DNA of 64,000 nt from NCBI RefSeq assembly GCF_003852535.1, contig NZ_QAJP01000002.1, positions 186,001 through 250,000 on the forward strand, read 5' to 3'. The stretch comes from Herminiimonas sp. KBW02 (GTDB taxonomy: Bacteria > Pseudomonadota > Gammaproteobacteria > Burkholderiales > Burkholderiaceae_D). Position numbers and translations under genes: made by a program. A model generated the notes under the pieces. The model was not told where the DNA came from. It worked only from the letters and a program-made list of their open reading frames with translations, and ran no database searches. Of the stretch, positions 57,497-63,190 are shown piece by piece. Each line of letters opens with the position of its first letter. Positions within the stretch are counted from its first letter, which is position 1.

Positions 57497-58377
57497 GCTG
57501 GCGCTCCTTCACGTTTTCGTTTCTGGATTTCCTTGGTGATACGGTCTGCAAAGGCTGGGTAATCCTCGTTGCGATTGGCGAATAGCCCGAGTTCACGGCC
57601 CTTGCGTTCGATTCCTTCGTGTGTACGCTTCCAGGTGTTGTCGTCGCGCTTTGGCAGCAGCAGTTCGGCGACGATCGGTGCCAGGTAGTTCGGGTGGATA
57701 TCGCCCTCGGTTTTGTACTGGCGCGCAGTCTCGACGGCGGCGGTCAACAACTGGTCGGTGATCTTTGGGTTACCTGCCCACTCGATGCAGTTGGGATGCA
57801 TCGATGTCATAGGCTTGACGCCAAGGTTTCGGAGAAAGATCGCGACTTCGACGTGTCGTGATCGTGGTTCTCTCAGATTTTTATCGTCGTCAGTTTTTTC
57901 TGTCGCACTCGCGCCTACTGAGGTTGAAGTATCAGACGACCTGTTTTCTCCATTCCCTTCTACATCCCTTCCATTCCCTATCCCTTCCATTCCCTTCCCT
58001 TCCGGGGGTGAGGACTCGCCGAGTGTTCGACGAGGTGGTTTCGATAGATCGTCGGAATACTGCGGATATTTGAATGTTGGACGGTCAATCTTTTGATGGT
58101 GCCAGCCGTTGACGTGCCAATAATCCTTATTTTCTGAGGTGTACAGCGTGATTAAGTTATTCGACGACAATTCGTCGATTAGTCGCTGAACGTCCGACGA
58201 GGTAAAATCGTCAGACGGGAATATTTCGGCTTTCAGGGTTCGTGCGCTGGCCGGGTGATTTCCACCGTCGTCGCAGAAATTCCACATGCCGATGAAAAGT
58301 AGACGAGCGATCGGCGAACACTCCATGATCTGTTCGCTGGTCCAGAATTCTGGTTTGGTTGTGCGTATGCGTGCCAT
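57493..58377 (-). CDS. Phage replication protein with winged-helix N-terminus
   Basis: The 294-residue protein begins ARIRTTKPEFWTSEQIMECSPIARLLFIGMWNFCDDGGNH, the opening of many phage replication initiators of the O/DnaT-like group. A linker follows with the repeated segment EGKGMEGIGNGRDVEGNGE. The C-terminal half (HVEVAIFLRNLGVKPMTSMHPN, ETARQYKTEGDIHPNYLAPIV) probably recruits the host helicase or loader. Its coding sequence contains a tandem repeat that may be the phage origin. Confidence 0.75.
   Translation of the reverse strand: MARIRTTKPEFWTSEQIMECSPIARLLFIGMWNFCDDGGNHPASARTLKAEIFPSDDFTSSDVQRLIDELSSNNLITLYTSENKDYWHVNGWHHQKIDRPTFKYPQYSDDLSKPPRRTLGESSPPEGKGMEGIGNGRDVEGNGENRSSDTSTSVGASATEKTDDDKNLREPRSRHVEVAIFLRNLGVKPMTSMHPNCIEWAGNPKITDQLLTAAVETARQYKTEGDIHPNYLAPIVAELLLPKRDDNTWKRTHEGIERKGRELGLFANRNEDYPAFADRITKEIQKRKREGAPA
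57964..57995. repeat. Tandem 16-bp repeat inside the replication gene
   Basis: ATCCCTTCCATTCCCT occurs twice without a gap, at 57964-57979 and 57980-57995. A related CTCCATTCCCTT is just before at 57949-57960 and another CCCTTCC just after. Lambda-like phages keep their origin iterons inside the O gene, so this is a candidate origin. Confidence 0.6.
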
Positions 58378-58884
58378 TTATGCCACCGATTGTTTTGGGT
58401 ACATCAAGAAGCCACGATCAGATAGGCGCTGCAGAGCAGTGACGGATTCCTTACCCCACGCAAAGAAGACGTTTGCAGCACCAGATCGAGATTTTTTATG
58501 TTTGTTCTCATGGCCAGGTACAAAATCAATGCGACCAGCGACGAACAGCACTGCGTCAGCCGTCGATATCGATTCCTGGAACCATGCAGCGTCAGTACGG
58601 GAGAAAACCAGGGCAATGCCATTGCCATGCGCGCACATCCGGCGCATCCATTGCGGAGTCCATCTTGAGTATGGTGGGTTCAGCCATATGCGGCCCTCCC
58701 AAGGTTTCGATAGACCATCATCAAAGACGGTGTAACGATTCTTTACAGGGATCCAGTCCAGTACATAGTCGTGCGGCGACGATGGATCCAGATCGAACGT
58801 AATCCCAAGGCGTTCAAATACCCACGGCGGTGTATACCACTCGACGGATTTGGCTTTCGTGGATTCGTGAACGAAACCGAGCAT
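58378..58884 (-). CDS. Phage N6-adenine DNA methyltransferase (Dam type)
   Basis: The 168-residue protein matches the short phage Dam family: VEWYTPPWVFERLGITFDLDPSSP, the catalytic IWLNPPYSRWTPQWM (NPPY) and GIALVFSRTDAAWF. It methylates adenine in DNA, which may protect the phage from restriction or set replication timing. The target sequence is not readable. It directly abuts the replication gene. Confidence 0.92.
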   Translation of the reverse strand: MLGFVHESTKAKSVEWYTPPWVFERLGITFDLDPSSPHDYVLDWIPVKNRYTVFDDGLSKPWEGRIWLNPPYSRWTPQWMRRMCAHGNGIALVFSRTDAAWFQESISTADAVLFVAGRIDFVPGHENKHKKSRSGAANVFFAWGKESVTALQRLSDRGFLMYPKQSVA

Positions 58885-58886
58885 GC

Positions 58887-59207
58887 CTAACCCCGCAGCC
58901 TTTGCAACTCGCCTTCAAGATCAGCGCGCAACCAGTTAAAGGCCATACGCTTCAAGGCGCGCTGGTCTTCCTTATCTACGACCACGGCATCGGCTGGGGC
59001 GACTTGAAGTCCGATCGCAGCGAGTAAATGCGATACGTCTTCAATCTTTTCTGCCATTCGACTAACAGTGCTGGCAGATACCCCCATGCAACCCGCTGCA
59101 TGGACCTGCGTCACGTCTGCAAGGCGTCGCAAAATCTCGCCCTGTATCGTTGCAGCATCTTTGCGTGTGCTTTCAACCTTGTCCGGCGAAACTGTTTCTG
59201 TGCTCAT
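58887..59207 (-). CDS. CII-like transcription regulator
   Basis: The 106-residue protein (ATG at 59207) has a helix-turn-helix QVHAAGCMGVSASTVSRMAEK at about residues 33-53 and a preceding helix EILRRLADV. The C-terminal helix WLRADLEGELQRLRG would aid oligomer formation. Size, motif and place directly after the Cro-like gene fit lambda CII, which activates repressor synthesis. The start overlaps the cro stop by four bases. Confidence 0.78.
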   Translation of the reverse strand: MSTETVSPDKVESTRKDAATIQGEILRRLADVTQVHAAGCMGVSASTVSRMAEKIEDVSHLLAAIGLQVAPADAVVVDKEDQRALKRMAFNWLRADLEGELQRLRG

Positions 59208-59452
59208 GACGCGGCCTGTTCTACATCGGTGGCGGGCGTACGCAAATACGCCCAGTCGACCTCTGTGTTCAGTTCCTCGCATTTCACCTGTCCACCGGTA
59301 AGGCGTTCAATCTGTGGGCAGTGTTCAGCCGGGACTTGTCGCCCCTCGCCTTTCCACTGATTTACAGCGGATTTCGAGACGCCGAGAGCCTTTGCCAGAT
59401 CAACCTGCGACCCGAGAATTCGAGCCGCTTCATCAATTGCATGGGATGTCAT
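59204..59452 (-). CDS. Cro-like repressor (YdaS type)
   Basis: The 82-residue protein holds a helix-turn-helix at residues 15-35 (SQVDLAKALGVSKSAVNQWKGEG) and reads QVPAEHCPQIERLTGGQVKCEEL after it, the YdaS/Cro pattern. It is the first gene under the minus-strand promoter at 59482-59510 and divergent from the repressor. It should shut down repressor synthesis in lytic growth. Confidence 0.85.
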   Translation of the reverse strand: MTSHAIDEAARILGSQVDLAKALGVSKSAVNQWKGEGRQVPAEHCPQIERLTGGQVKCEELNTEVDWAYLRTPATDVEQAAS

Positions 59453-59481
59453 GTCTAACTTTCAGGGTTCATTTAGAACGG

Positions 59482-59510
59482 AGTATAGGAATTCTATACA
59501 ACATAGTCAA
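59482..59510 (-). promoter_or_regulatory. PR-like promoter with operator
   Basis: On the minus strand TTGACT (59510-59505) and TATACT (59487-59482) are spaced by 17 bases. The operator GTATAG-N5-CTATAC (59483-59499) lies in the spacer and overlaps the -10 box. The same layout and half-sites occur at 60727-60755. Confidence 0.85.
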
Positions 59511-59555
59511 GAAAATATAGACCCGTCGCGTTTAGCTAGACTTTACGATGCGGAA

Positions 59556-59900
59556 ATGAAACTAAGTGAGTGGATCCTTCGAAGCCGTCAGGTTGCCAAT
59601 CTGACGCAGACTCAATTAGGCGATGCCTTGGGCGTCACTAAAGGGAACGTGTCGGCATGGGAGAACGACCGGCATGAGCCGAGCTGGTCACAAATGATCA
59701 AAATCAGCGAATTGACCGGCACCCCACTACCGCTACCCAAGAGTCTGGATAGCACCGTAACCGACTGGCCTTTCCGTTTATCTCGTGCCGACTTTGACAA
59801 GTTGCCACCCGACGAAATAGAAAGGGTCAATGGCTTTATTGAATTCACATACGCCAACTGGCAACACGCTCATCAAACGAAAAGTAAAAAAACAGCTTGA
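59556..59900 (+). CDS. CI-like phage repressor, short form
   Basis: The 114-residue protein (ATG at 59556) has an XRE-type helix-turn-helix, RQVANLTQTQLGDALGVTKGNVSAWENDRHEP, at about 10-41. The C-terminal part (SRADFDKLPPDEIERVNGFIEFTY) is short and has no LexA/S24 protease domain. So induction cannot go by RecA-driven self-cleavage of this protein in the lambda manner, and an antirepressor or another route is needed. It is the first gene of a plus-strand set ending at the terminator at 60651. Confidence 0.82.
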   Translation: MKLSEWILRSRQVANLTQTQLGDALGVTKGNVSAWENDRHEPSWSQMIKISELTGTPLPLPKSLDSTVTDWPFRLSRADFDKLPPDEIERVNGFIEFTYANWQHAHQTKSKKTA

Positions 59901-59956
59901 GCTGCAGCTACGGCCGACAGCTGTGATTTTCAATTTTCCCTTGCGGAGAGTCGCCC

Positions 59957-60274
59957 TTGAATGAATTTTCCTGGCTGAAGACATTGTCGGATACGGAGAT
60001 CGACAGGCTAGCTGACGACATTATGCTTAAAACAGCGTTTTCCTCCATCCCCAAATGGCAATGCTGGGCCATTGGTATATTCATCTTCTTTGGCTTAGGA
60101 ATCGGTCTAAATTTTATCAATACAGTTATCGACAGAACTGGGTATGTAGACTGGCTTCAGTTTGCAATAGGATGCTTAACCGTATTCGCTTTCGTCCGAA
60201 TATGTCAGCGTGAATCGAGTCACAGAAAACTACAAAACGCCTTACGTGAAGAAATAGAAAAACGTTCAAACTAG
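59957..60274 (+). CDS. Two-span membrane protein beside the repressor
   Basis: The 105-residue protein starts at a TTG at 59957 with GGAGAG upstream; no in-frame ATG precedes the conserved-looking part. Two hydrophobic segments, CWAIGIFIFFGLGIGLNFI and WLQFAIGCLTVFAFVRI, are followed by a charged helix. It is more AT-rich than its neighbours. Place in the repressor transcript suggests expression in the lysogen, for example as a superinfection-exclusion factor; that is inference. Confidence 0.65.
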   Translation: MNEFSWLKTLSDTEIDRLADDIMLKTAFSSIPKWQCWAIGIFIFFGLGIGLNFINTVIDRTGYVDWLQFAIGCLTVFAFVRICQRESSHRKLQNALREEIEKRSN

Positions 60275-60282
60275 GGGAAGAT

Positions 60283-60636
60283 ATGCATAAGAAAATAGTC
60301 GCAGCTGCAGCATTAACACTTGCGGCATCTAGCGCGATGTCAATGGACGGCAACGATCTGTACAAAATGTGCGCTACCTCAGAGAAAGACCCGACCAGGG
60401 GAATCTGTATCGGCTATGTGCGGGGTTTCATTGAAGGCTTGCAGGGGCAAGCATGGATGACCAAAACCGATATGGTCTTCTGCGCACCTAAGAATATGCA
60501 GTTCGGACAAGCAGTCGATATTTTCACCAACTATTTGCGGGACAGACCTGAAGACAGACACAGTGATGCTGGAATTCTTTTGGTCGCTTCAATGGCTCGA
60601 GCGTATCCATGCCCTGGAAATCGGAAACCGCAATAA
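60283..60636 (+). CDS. Secreted Rap1a/Tai-like protein
   Basis: The 117-residue protein has a signal peptide (KKIVAAAALTLAASSAMS) and a small mature domain. Its pattern is GNDLYKMCATSE, GICIGYVRGFIEGLQG, FCAPKNMQFGQAVDIFTNYLRDRPE and ending ASMARAYPCP. This matches the Rap1a/Tai fold, with four cysteines for two disulfides. Known members are periplasmic immunity proteins against type VI secretion effectors. In a prophage next to cI it would be lysogen cargo. A strong terminator follows. Confidence 0.78.
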   Translation: MHKKIVAAAALTLAASSAMSMDGNDLYKMCATSEKDPTRGICIGYVRGFIEGLQGQAWMTKTDMVFCAPKNMQFGQAVDIFTNYLRDRPEDRHSDAGILLVASMARAYPCPGNRKPQ

Positions 60637-60650
60637 TAAACCCTACAAAT

Positions 60651-60673
60651 AACCGCCTTCGGGCGGTTTTTTT
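60651..60673 (+). terminator. Intrinsic terminator of the cI operon
   Basis: AACCGCC and GGCGGTT (60651-60657, 60662-60668) pair around TTCG and are followed by more T residues. It separates the lysogeny genes from the next plus-strand promoter. Confidence 0.9.
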
Positions 60674-60726
60674 ACGCCTGTAGAAACCACAAAGTAAAGA
60701 ATTTATGCACTGGAGTAAATATTTTC

Positions 60727-60755
60727 TTGACCTTAATGTATAGTTTTCCTATACT
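60727..60755 (+). promoter_or_regulatory. PL-like promoter with operator
   Basis: TTGACC (60727-60732) and TATACT (60750-60755) are spaced by 17 bases. The operator GTATAG-TTTTC-CTATAC (60738-60754) lies in the same place as in the cro promoter. It drives the recombination operon and should be shut by the repressor. Confidence 0.85.
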
Positions 60756-60799
60756 CGCTTCAACGGTTCAGCAAATGAGCCATCCACTTGGAGCGAAAT

Positions 60800-61183
60800 A
60801 TGAACGCCTTAGCCACCGAACAACGCAAGTACGACCGCCAAGAACCTGGCGACACCGCGATCTACTTCCGTAAAGACGGAGTCGAGTTCAACGCAGATAT
60901 CCACACCAGCCGCTTCCCAACCACCTACGCAGCTGATCAGCAGGTCGAGTGCTTCATCGCTGAACTGGTAGCGGCTCCAAACAAAGACATCTTCCTTGAA
61001 AACAATCTGGGCGCCCTGCCCCGATCGGCGTCGTCCGAATACGCCCTGCACGTTGCCGTGGCACAGCAATGGGTAAAGGACAACGCAGCGGTAGGCGACA
61101 CCATCGGCCCTGTGTTCTGGCAGTGGGCGAAGAACGCGACTTATACGGCTATGCGCTACGGCTGGTATCCGGCGCAGGCGTAA
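60800..61183 (+). CDS. First gene of the PL-like operon, unknown
   Basis: The 127-residue soluble protein (ATG at 60800, GGAG upstream) is not recognised. It has the segment YDRQEPGDTAIYFRKDGVEFNADIH and ends with WQWAKNATYTAMRYGWYPAQA. Lying first behind the early promoter, it is in the place of an antiterminator or host-takeover gene, but no arginine-rich RNA-binding motif is seen. Confidence 0.65.
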   Translation: MNALATEQRKYDRQEPGDTAIYFRKDGVEFNADIHTSRFPTTYAADQQVECFIAELVAAPNKDIFLENNLGALPRSASSEYALHVAVAQQWVKDNAAVGDTIGPVFWQWAKNATYTAMRYGWYPAQA

Positions 61184-61206
61184 GTGGCAGCAAGGTGAGC
61201 TGCCAC
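61184..61206 (+). terminator. Hairpin after the first PL-operon gene
   Basis: Perfect 8-base arms GTGGCAGC and GCTGCCAC enclose seven bases and begin directly after the stop codon. No T run follows, so it may be an attenuator, processing site or mRNA stabiliser. Confidence 0.4.
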
Positions 61207-61295
61207 CACCCGCAGCCGACTGACGTGTCCGATAAATCGTCCTGGTTCCCGCGCCAGCTTTTAAGGCGGGAAATACAAACAACAGCGAGAACGAC

Positions 61296-61625
61296 ATGAC
61301 TACAGCACATACAGCAACGCCAGATATTCGCCAAACTATGTCCGGATGCACTGAAATCTGGACTTCGCCGAAAAACGGCGTTCGCGTCGCTGCGTTCACC
61401 ACAAAAAAGCAAGCGGAGACTTTTGCAAAAGCACTGCAAACAAGCGTGATAACGGCTATCCATGCTCACGATGATCTGGTTGAGTATTTCAACGCATCCG
61501 AATCGCTGCAACTCACCATTGGCCACGAAAACGCATCAGCTGATGACGAAGCGAAGGCCGAAGATCGCTTCCAGGTGGCGCGCAAAGCCGTTCGTTCCGC
61601 ACTCGCCAAAGCAGGTGCAGCATGA
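61296..61625 (+). CDS. Small phage early protein, unknown
   Basis: The 109-residue protein is mixed alpha/beta (SGCTEIWTSPKNGVRVAAFTTKKQAETFAKAL) with a long C-terminal helix (DEAKAEDRFQVARKAVRSALAKAG). No family is recognised. Its stop overlaps the next start by four bases, so it is translated with the following genes. Confidence 0.6.
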   Translation: MTTAHTATPDIRQTMSGCTEIWTSPKNGVRVAAFTTKKQAETFAKALQTSVITAIHAHDDLVEYFNASESLQLTIGHENASADDEAKAEDRFQVARKAVRSALAKAGAA

Positions 61626-61942
61626 GCGCCGTCACCAACATCCTGACTTCGTTCAAGCACGGCGCTATCACCCAGGCGCAGGCCGCTGCCGAGATAGAGG
61701 AGCTGATCGAGTTGGAGCGCTTGCAGCTGCGGGATGAGTTTGCCGGGAAAGCATTGATTACTTGCGCAGCCTACGCAACGGCCGACATTGAGACATGGAA
61801 TGCGGATGACTTTGCCAAGCATGCGTATCTGGTTGCCGACGCAATGCTCAAAGCCCGCGCCGCAACTTGCGCAAAATCGCAAACACTCGCCCATTACGGT
61901 GAACAGGCGCGGCTGGCTGCGCGGGAAGGCGGTGCCAAATGA
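61622..61942 (+). CDS. Small helical phage protein, unknown
   Basis: The 106-residue protein is almost fully helical and Ala-rich (TQAQAAAEIEELIELERLQLRDEFAGK, KHAYLVADAMLKARAATCAKSQ). No motif is recognised. Four-base overlaps on both sides place it firmly in the operon. Confidence 0.6.
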   Translation: MSAVTNILTSFKHGAITQAQAAAEIEELIELERLQLRDEFAGKALITCAAYATADIETWNADDFAKHAYLVADAMLKARAATCAKSQTLAHYGEQARLAAREGGAK

Positions 61943-62019
61943 CCGCCCTGCTCGATCGCCACCAGTGGATTCCCCTCACCGGCCTGCTGGTGCTGCTGCT
62001 CATCTCTTCTACGTTCTGA
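61939..62019 (+). CDS. 26-residue membrane mini-protein
   Basis: The frame begins with an ATG overlapping the previous stop (ATGA). It encodes MTALLDRHQWIPLTGL and then a hydrophobic stretch LVLLLISSTF to a TGA. The product is a single membrane helix. Translational coupling and the next gene starting seven bases later support it, but its size makes chance possible. Confidence 0.5.
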   Translation: MTALLDRHQWIPLTGLLVLLLISSTF

Positions 62020-62026
62020 GGCCAGC

Positions 62027-62227
62027 ATGAAAACCACACGAACCATGTCCGAGATTGGCCGCAATCAATTCGGTTTCCCGCCGCTGAGTCCGCTTGAGCG
62101 TGCGCGCCAGACCGCATCCGCTGCCCGTCTGCGTATAGAGCAAACGTGCAACTGCAAACACTGCCAGCAGCAGGAAAAGCTGGCTTCCGTTCAAAACATC
62201 GTCAACAACTGGAGCAAAAAGCAATGA
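62027..62227 (+). CDS. Small protein with CxCxxC motif
   Basis: The 66-residue protein is basic in its N-terminal half (LSPLERARQTASAARLRIEQ). It carries CNCKHC at about 42-47, which could bind metal together with a further ligand or pair between chains. Its stop overlaps the recT start by four bases. The function is unknown. Confidence 0.6.
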   Translation: MKTTRTMSEIGRNQFGFPPLSPLERARQTASAARLRIEQTCNCKHCQQQEKLASVQNIVNNWSKKQ

Positions 62228-63186
62228 GTCAACTTACTACTACCACGCAAGAAAACCCAATTGCCGTTGCTTCTGCGGCAATGATGATGAATCCAGAGCA
62301 TATGCGCGCGCTGGTTTCGTTCTCCGAAATGATGGCCAAATCAGCCGTCACTGTTCCTAAGCATCTGCAAGGCAAACCAGCCGACTGCTTGGCAATCTCG
62401 ATGCAGGCCGCGCAATGGGGCATGAATCCCTTCGCCGTCGCACAGAAAACGCACCTGGTAAACGGCGTATTGGGCTACGAAGCGCAACTGGTTAATGCCG
62501 TCATTCAATCCTCCGGCGCGATCAAAGGTGCCTTTCAGTACGAATACAAAGGCGAAGCCAACAATCTGGAATGCCGCGTCGGTGCCGTCCTTCACGGCAA
62601 CACCGATGTCACTTGGGGCGAATGGCTGAAGAAAATCGACGTCACAACCCAAAACTCGCCACTGTGGAAGACAAATCCTAAGCAGCAAATGGGCTATCTG
62701 CAGGTCAAGAACTGGGCGCGCCTGTACTGCCCTGGTGCAATTCTTGGTGTCTACACGGATGATGAACTGGTCGACGCCGGTCCGGTCACTCGCGAAATGG
62801 GCAACGCTCAGGAAGTGAGTACATCCCGCACTGAGCGGCCGGCGTATGCAGACGAACAGTTTGCAAAAAATCTCCCTGCCTGGACGAAGCTGATCACCGA
62901 CGGCAAGAAAACACCTGACCAGATCATTGCCACCGTCCAGAGCAAAGCGACTCTGTCGGACGTGCAAAGGCAACAGATTCTCAACATAAAGCAAGCCACG
63001 GTCATCGAGAACGAAGGCCATGACGCAACAGAAAAGCATCCACTCGAAATCCAGATGGACAAAGCAGAGAGCGAGGATGACTTGCACGCGTTGGCTGATC
63101 AGATCCGCGACATGAAAGACCCGGACGACGTTCAATTTTTGACCGAAGTCTATCAAGCAAACCTCGAACGACTCACGAAAGGCTAA
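62224..63186 (+). CDS. recT: RecT-family single-strand annealing protein
   Basis: The 320-residue protein (ATG at 62224) matches RecT/Bet: PEHMRALVSFSEMMAKSAVTVPKHLQGKPADCLAISMQAAQWGMNPFAVAQKTHLVNG is split here only by my description, and GYEAQLVNAVIQSSGAIKG then follows. The phage protein anneals complementary single strands and works with the exonuclease downstream. A Lys/Glu-rich C-terminal part is a likely protein contact. Confidence 0.92.
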   Translation: MSQLTTTTQENPIAVASAAMMMNPEHMRALVSFSEMMAKSAVTVPKHLQGKPADCLAISMQAAQWGMNPFAVAQKTHLVNGVLGYEAQLVNAVIQSSGAIKGAFQYEYKGEANNLECRVGAVLHGNTDVTWGEWLKKIDVTTQNSPLWKTNPKQQMGYLQVKNWARLYCPGAILGVYTDDELVDAGPVTREMGNAQEVSTSRTERPAYADEQFAKNLPAWTKLITDGKKTPDQIIATVQSKATLSDVQRQQILNIKQATVIENEGHDATEKHPLEIQMDKAESEDDLHALADQIRDMKDPDDVQFLTEVYQANLERLTKG

Positions 63187-63190
63187 TCGA

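Noticed and set aside
57945-58010. Short repeats as a CRISPR array
   Set aside because: The units are adjacent without spacers, lie inside a coding region, and no cas gene is present.
60800-61183. Lambda N-type antiterminator
   Set aside because: Its position fits, but the protein lacks an arginine-rich RNA-binding start, and no clear boxB-like nut site was identified.
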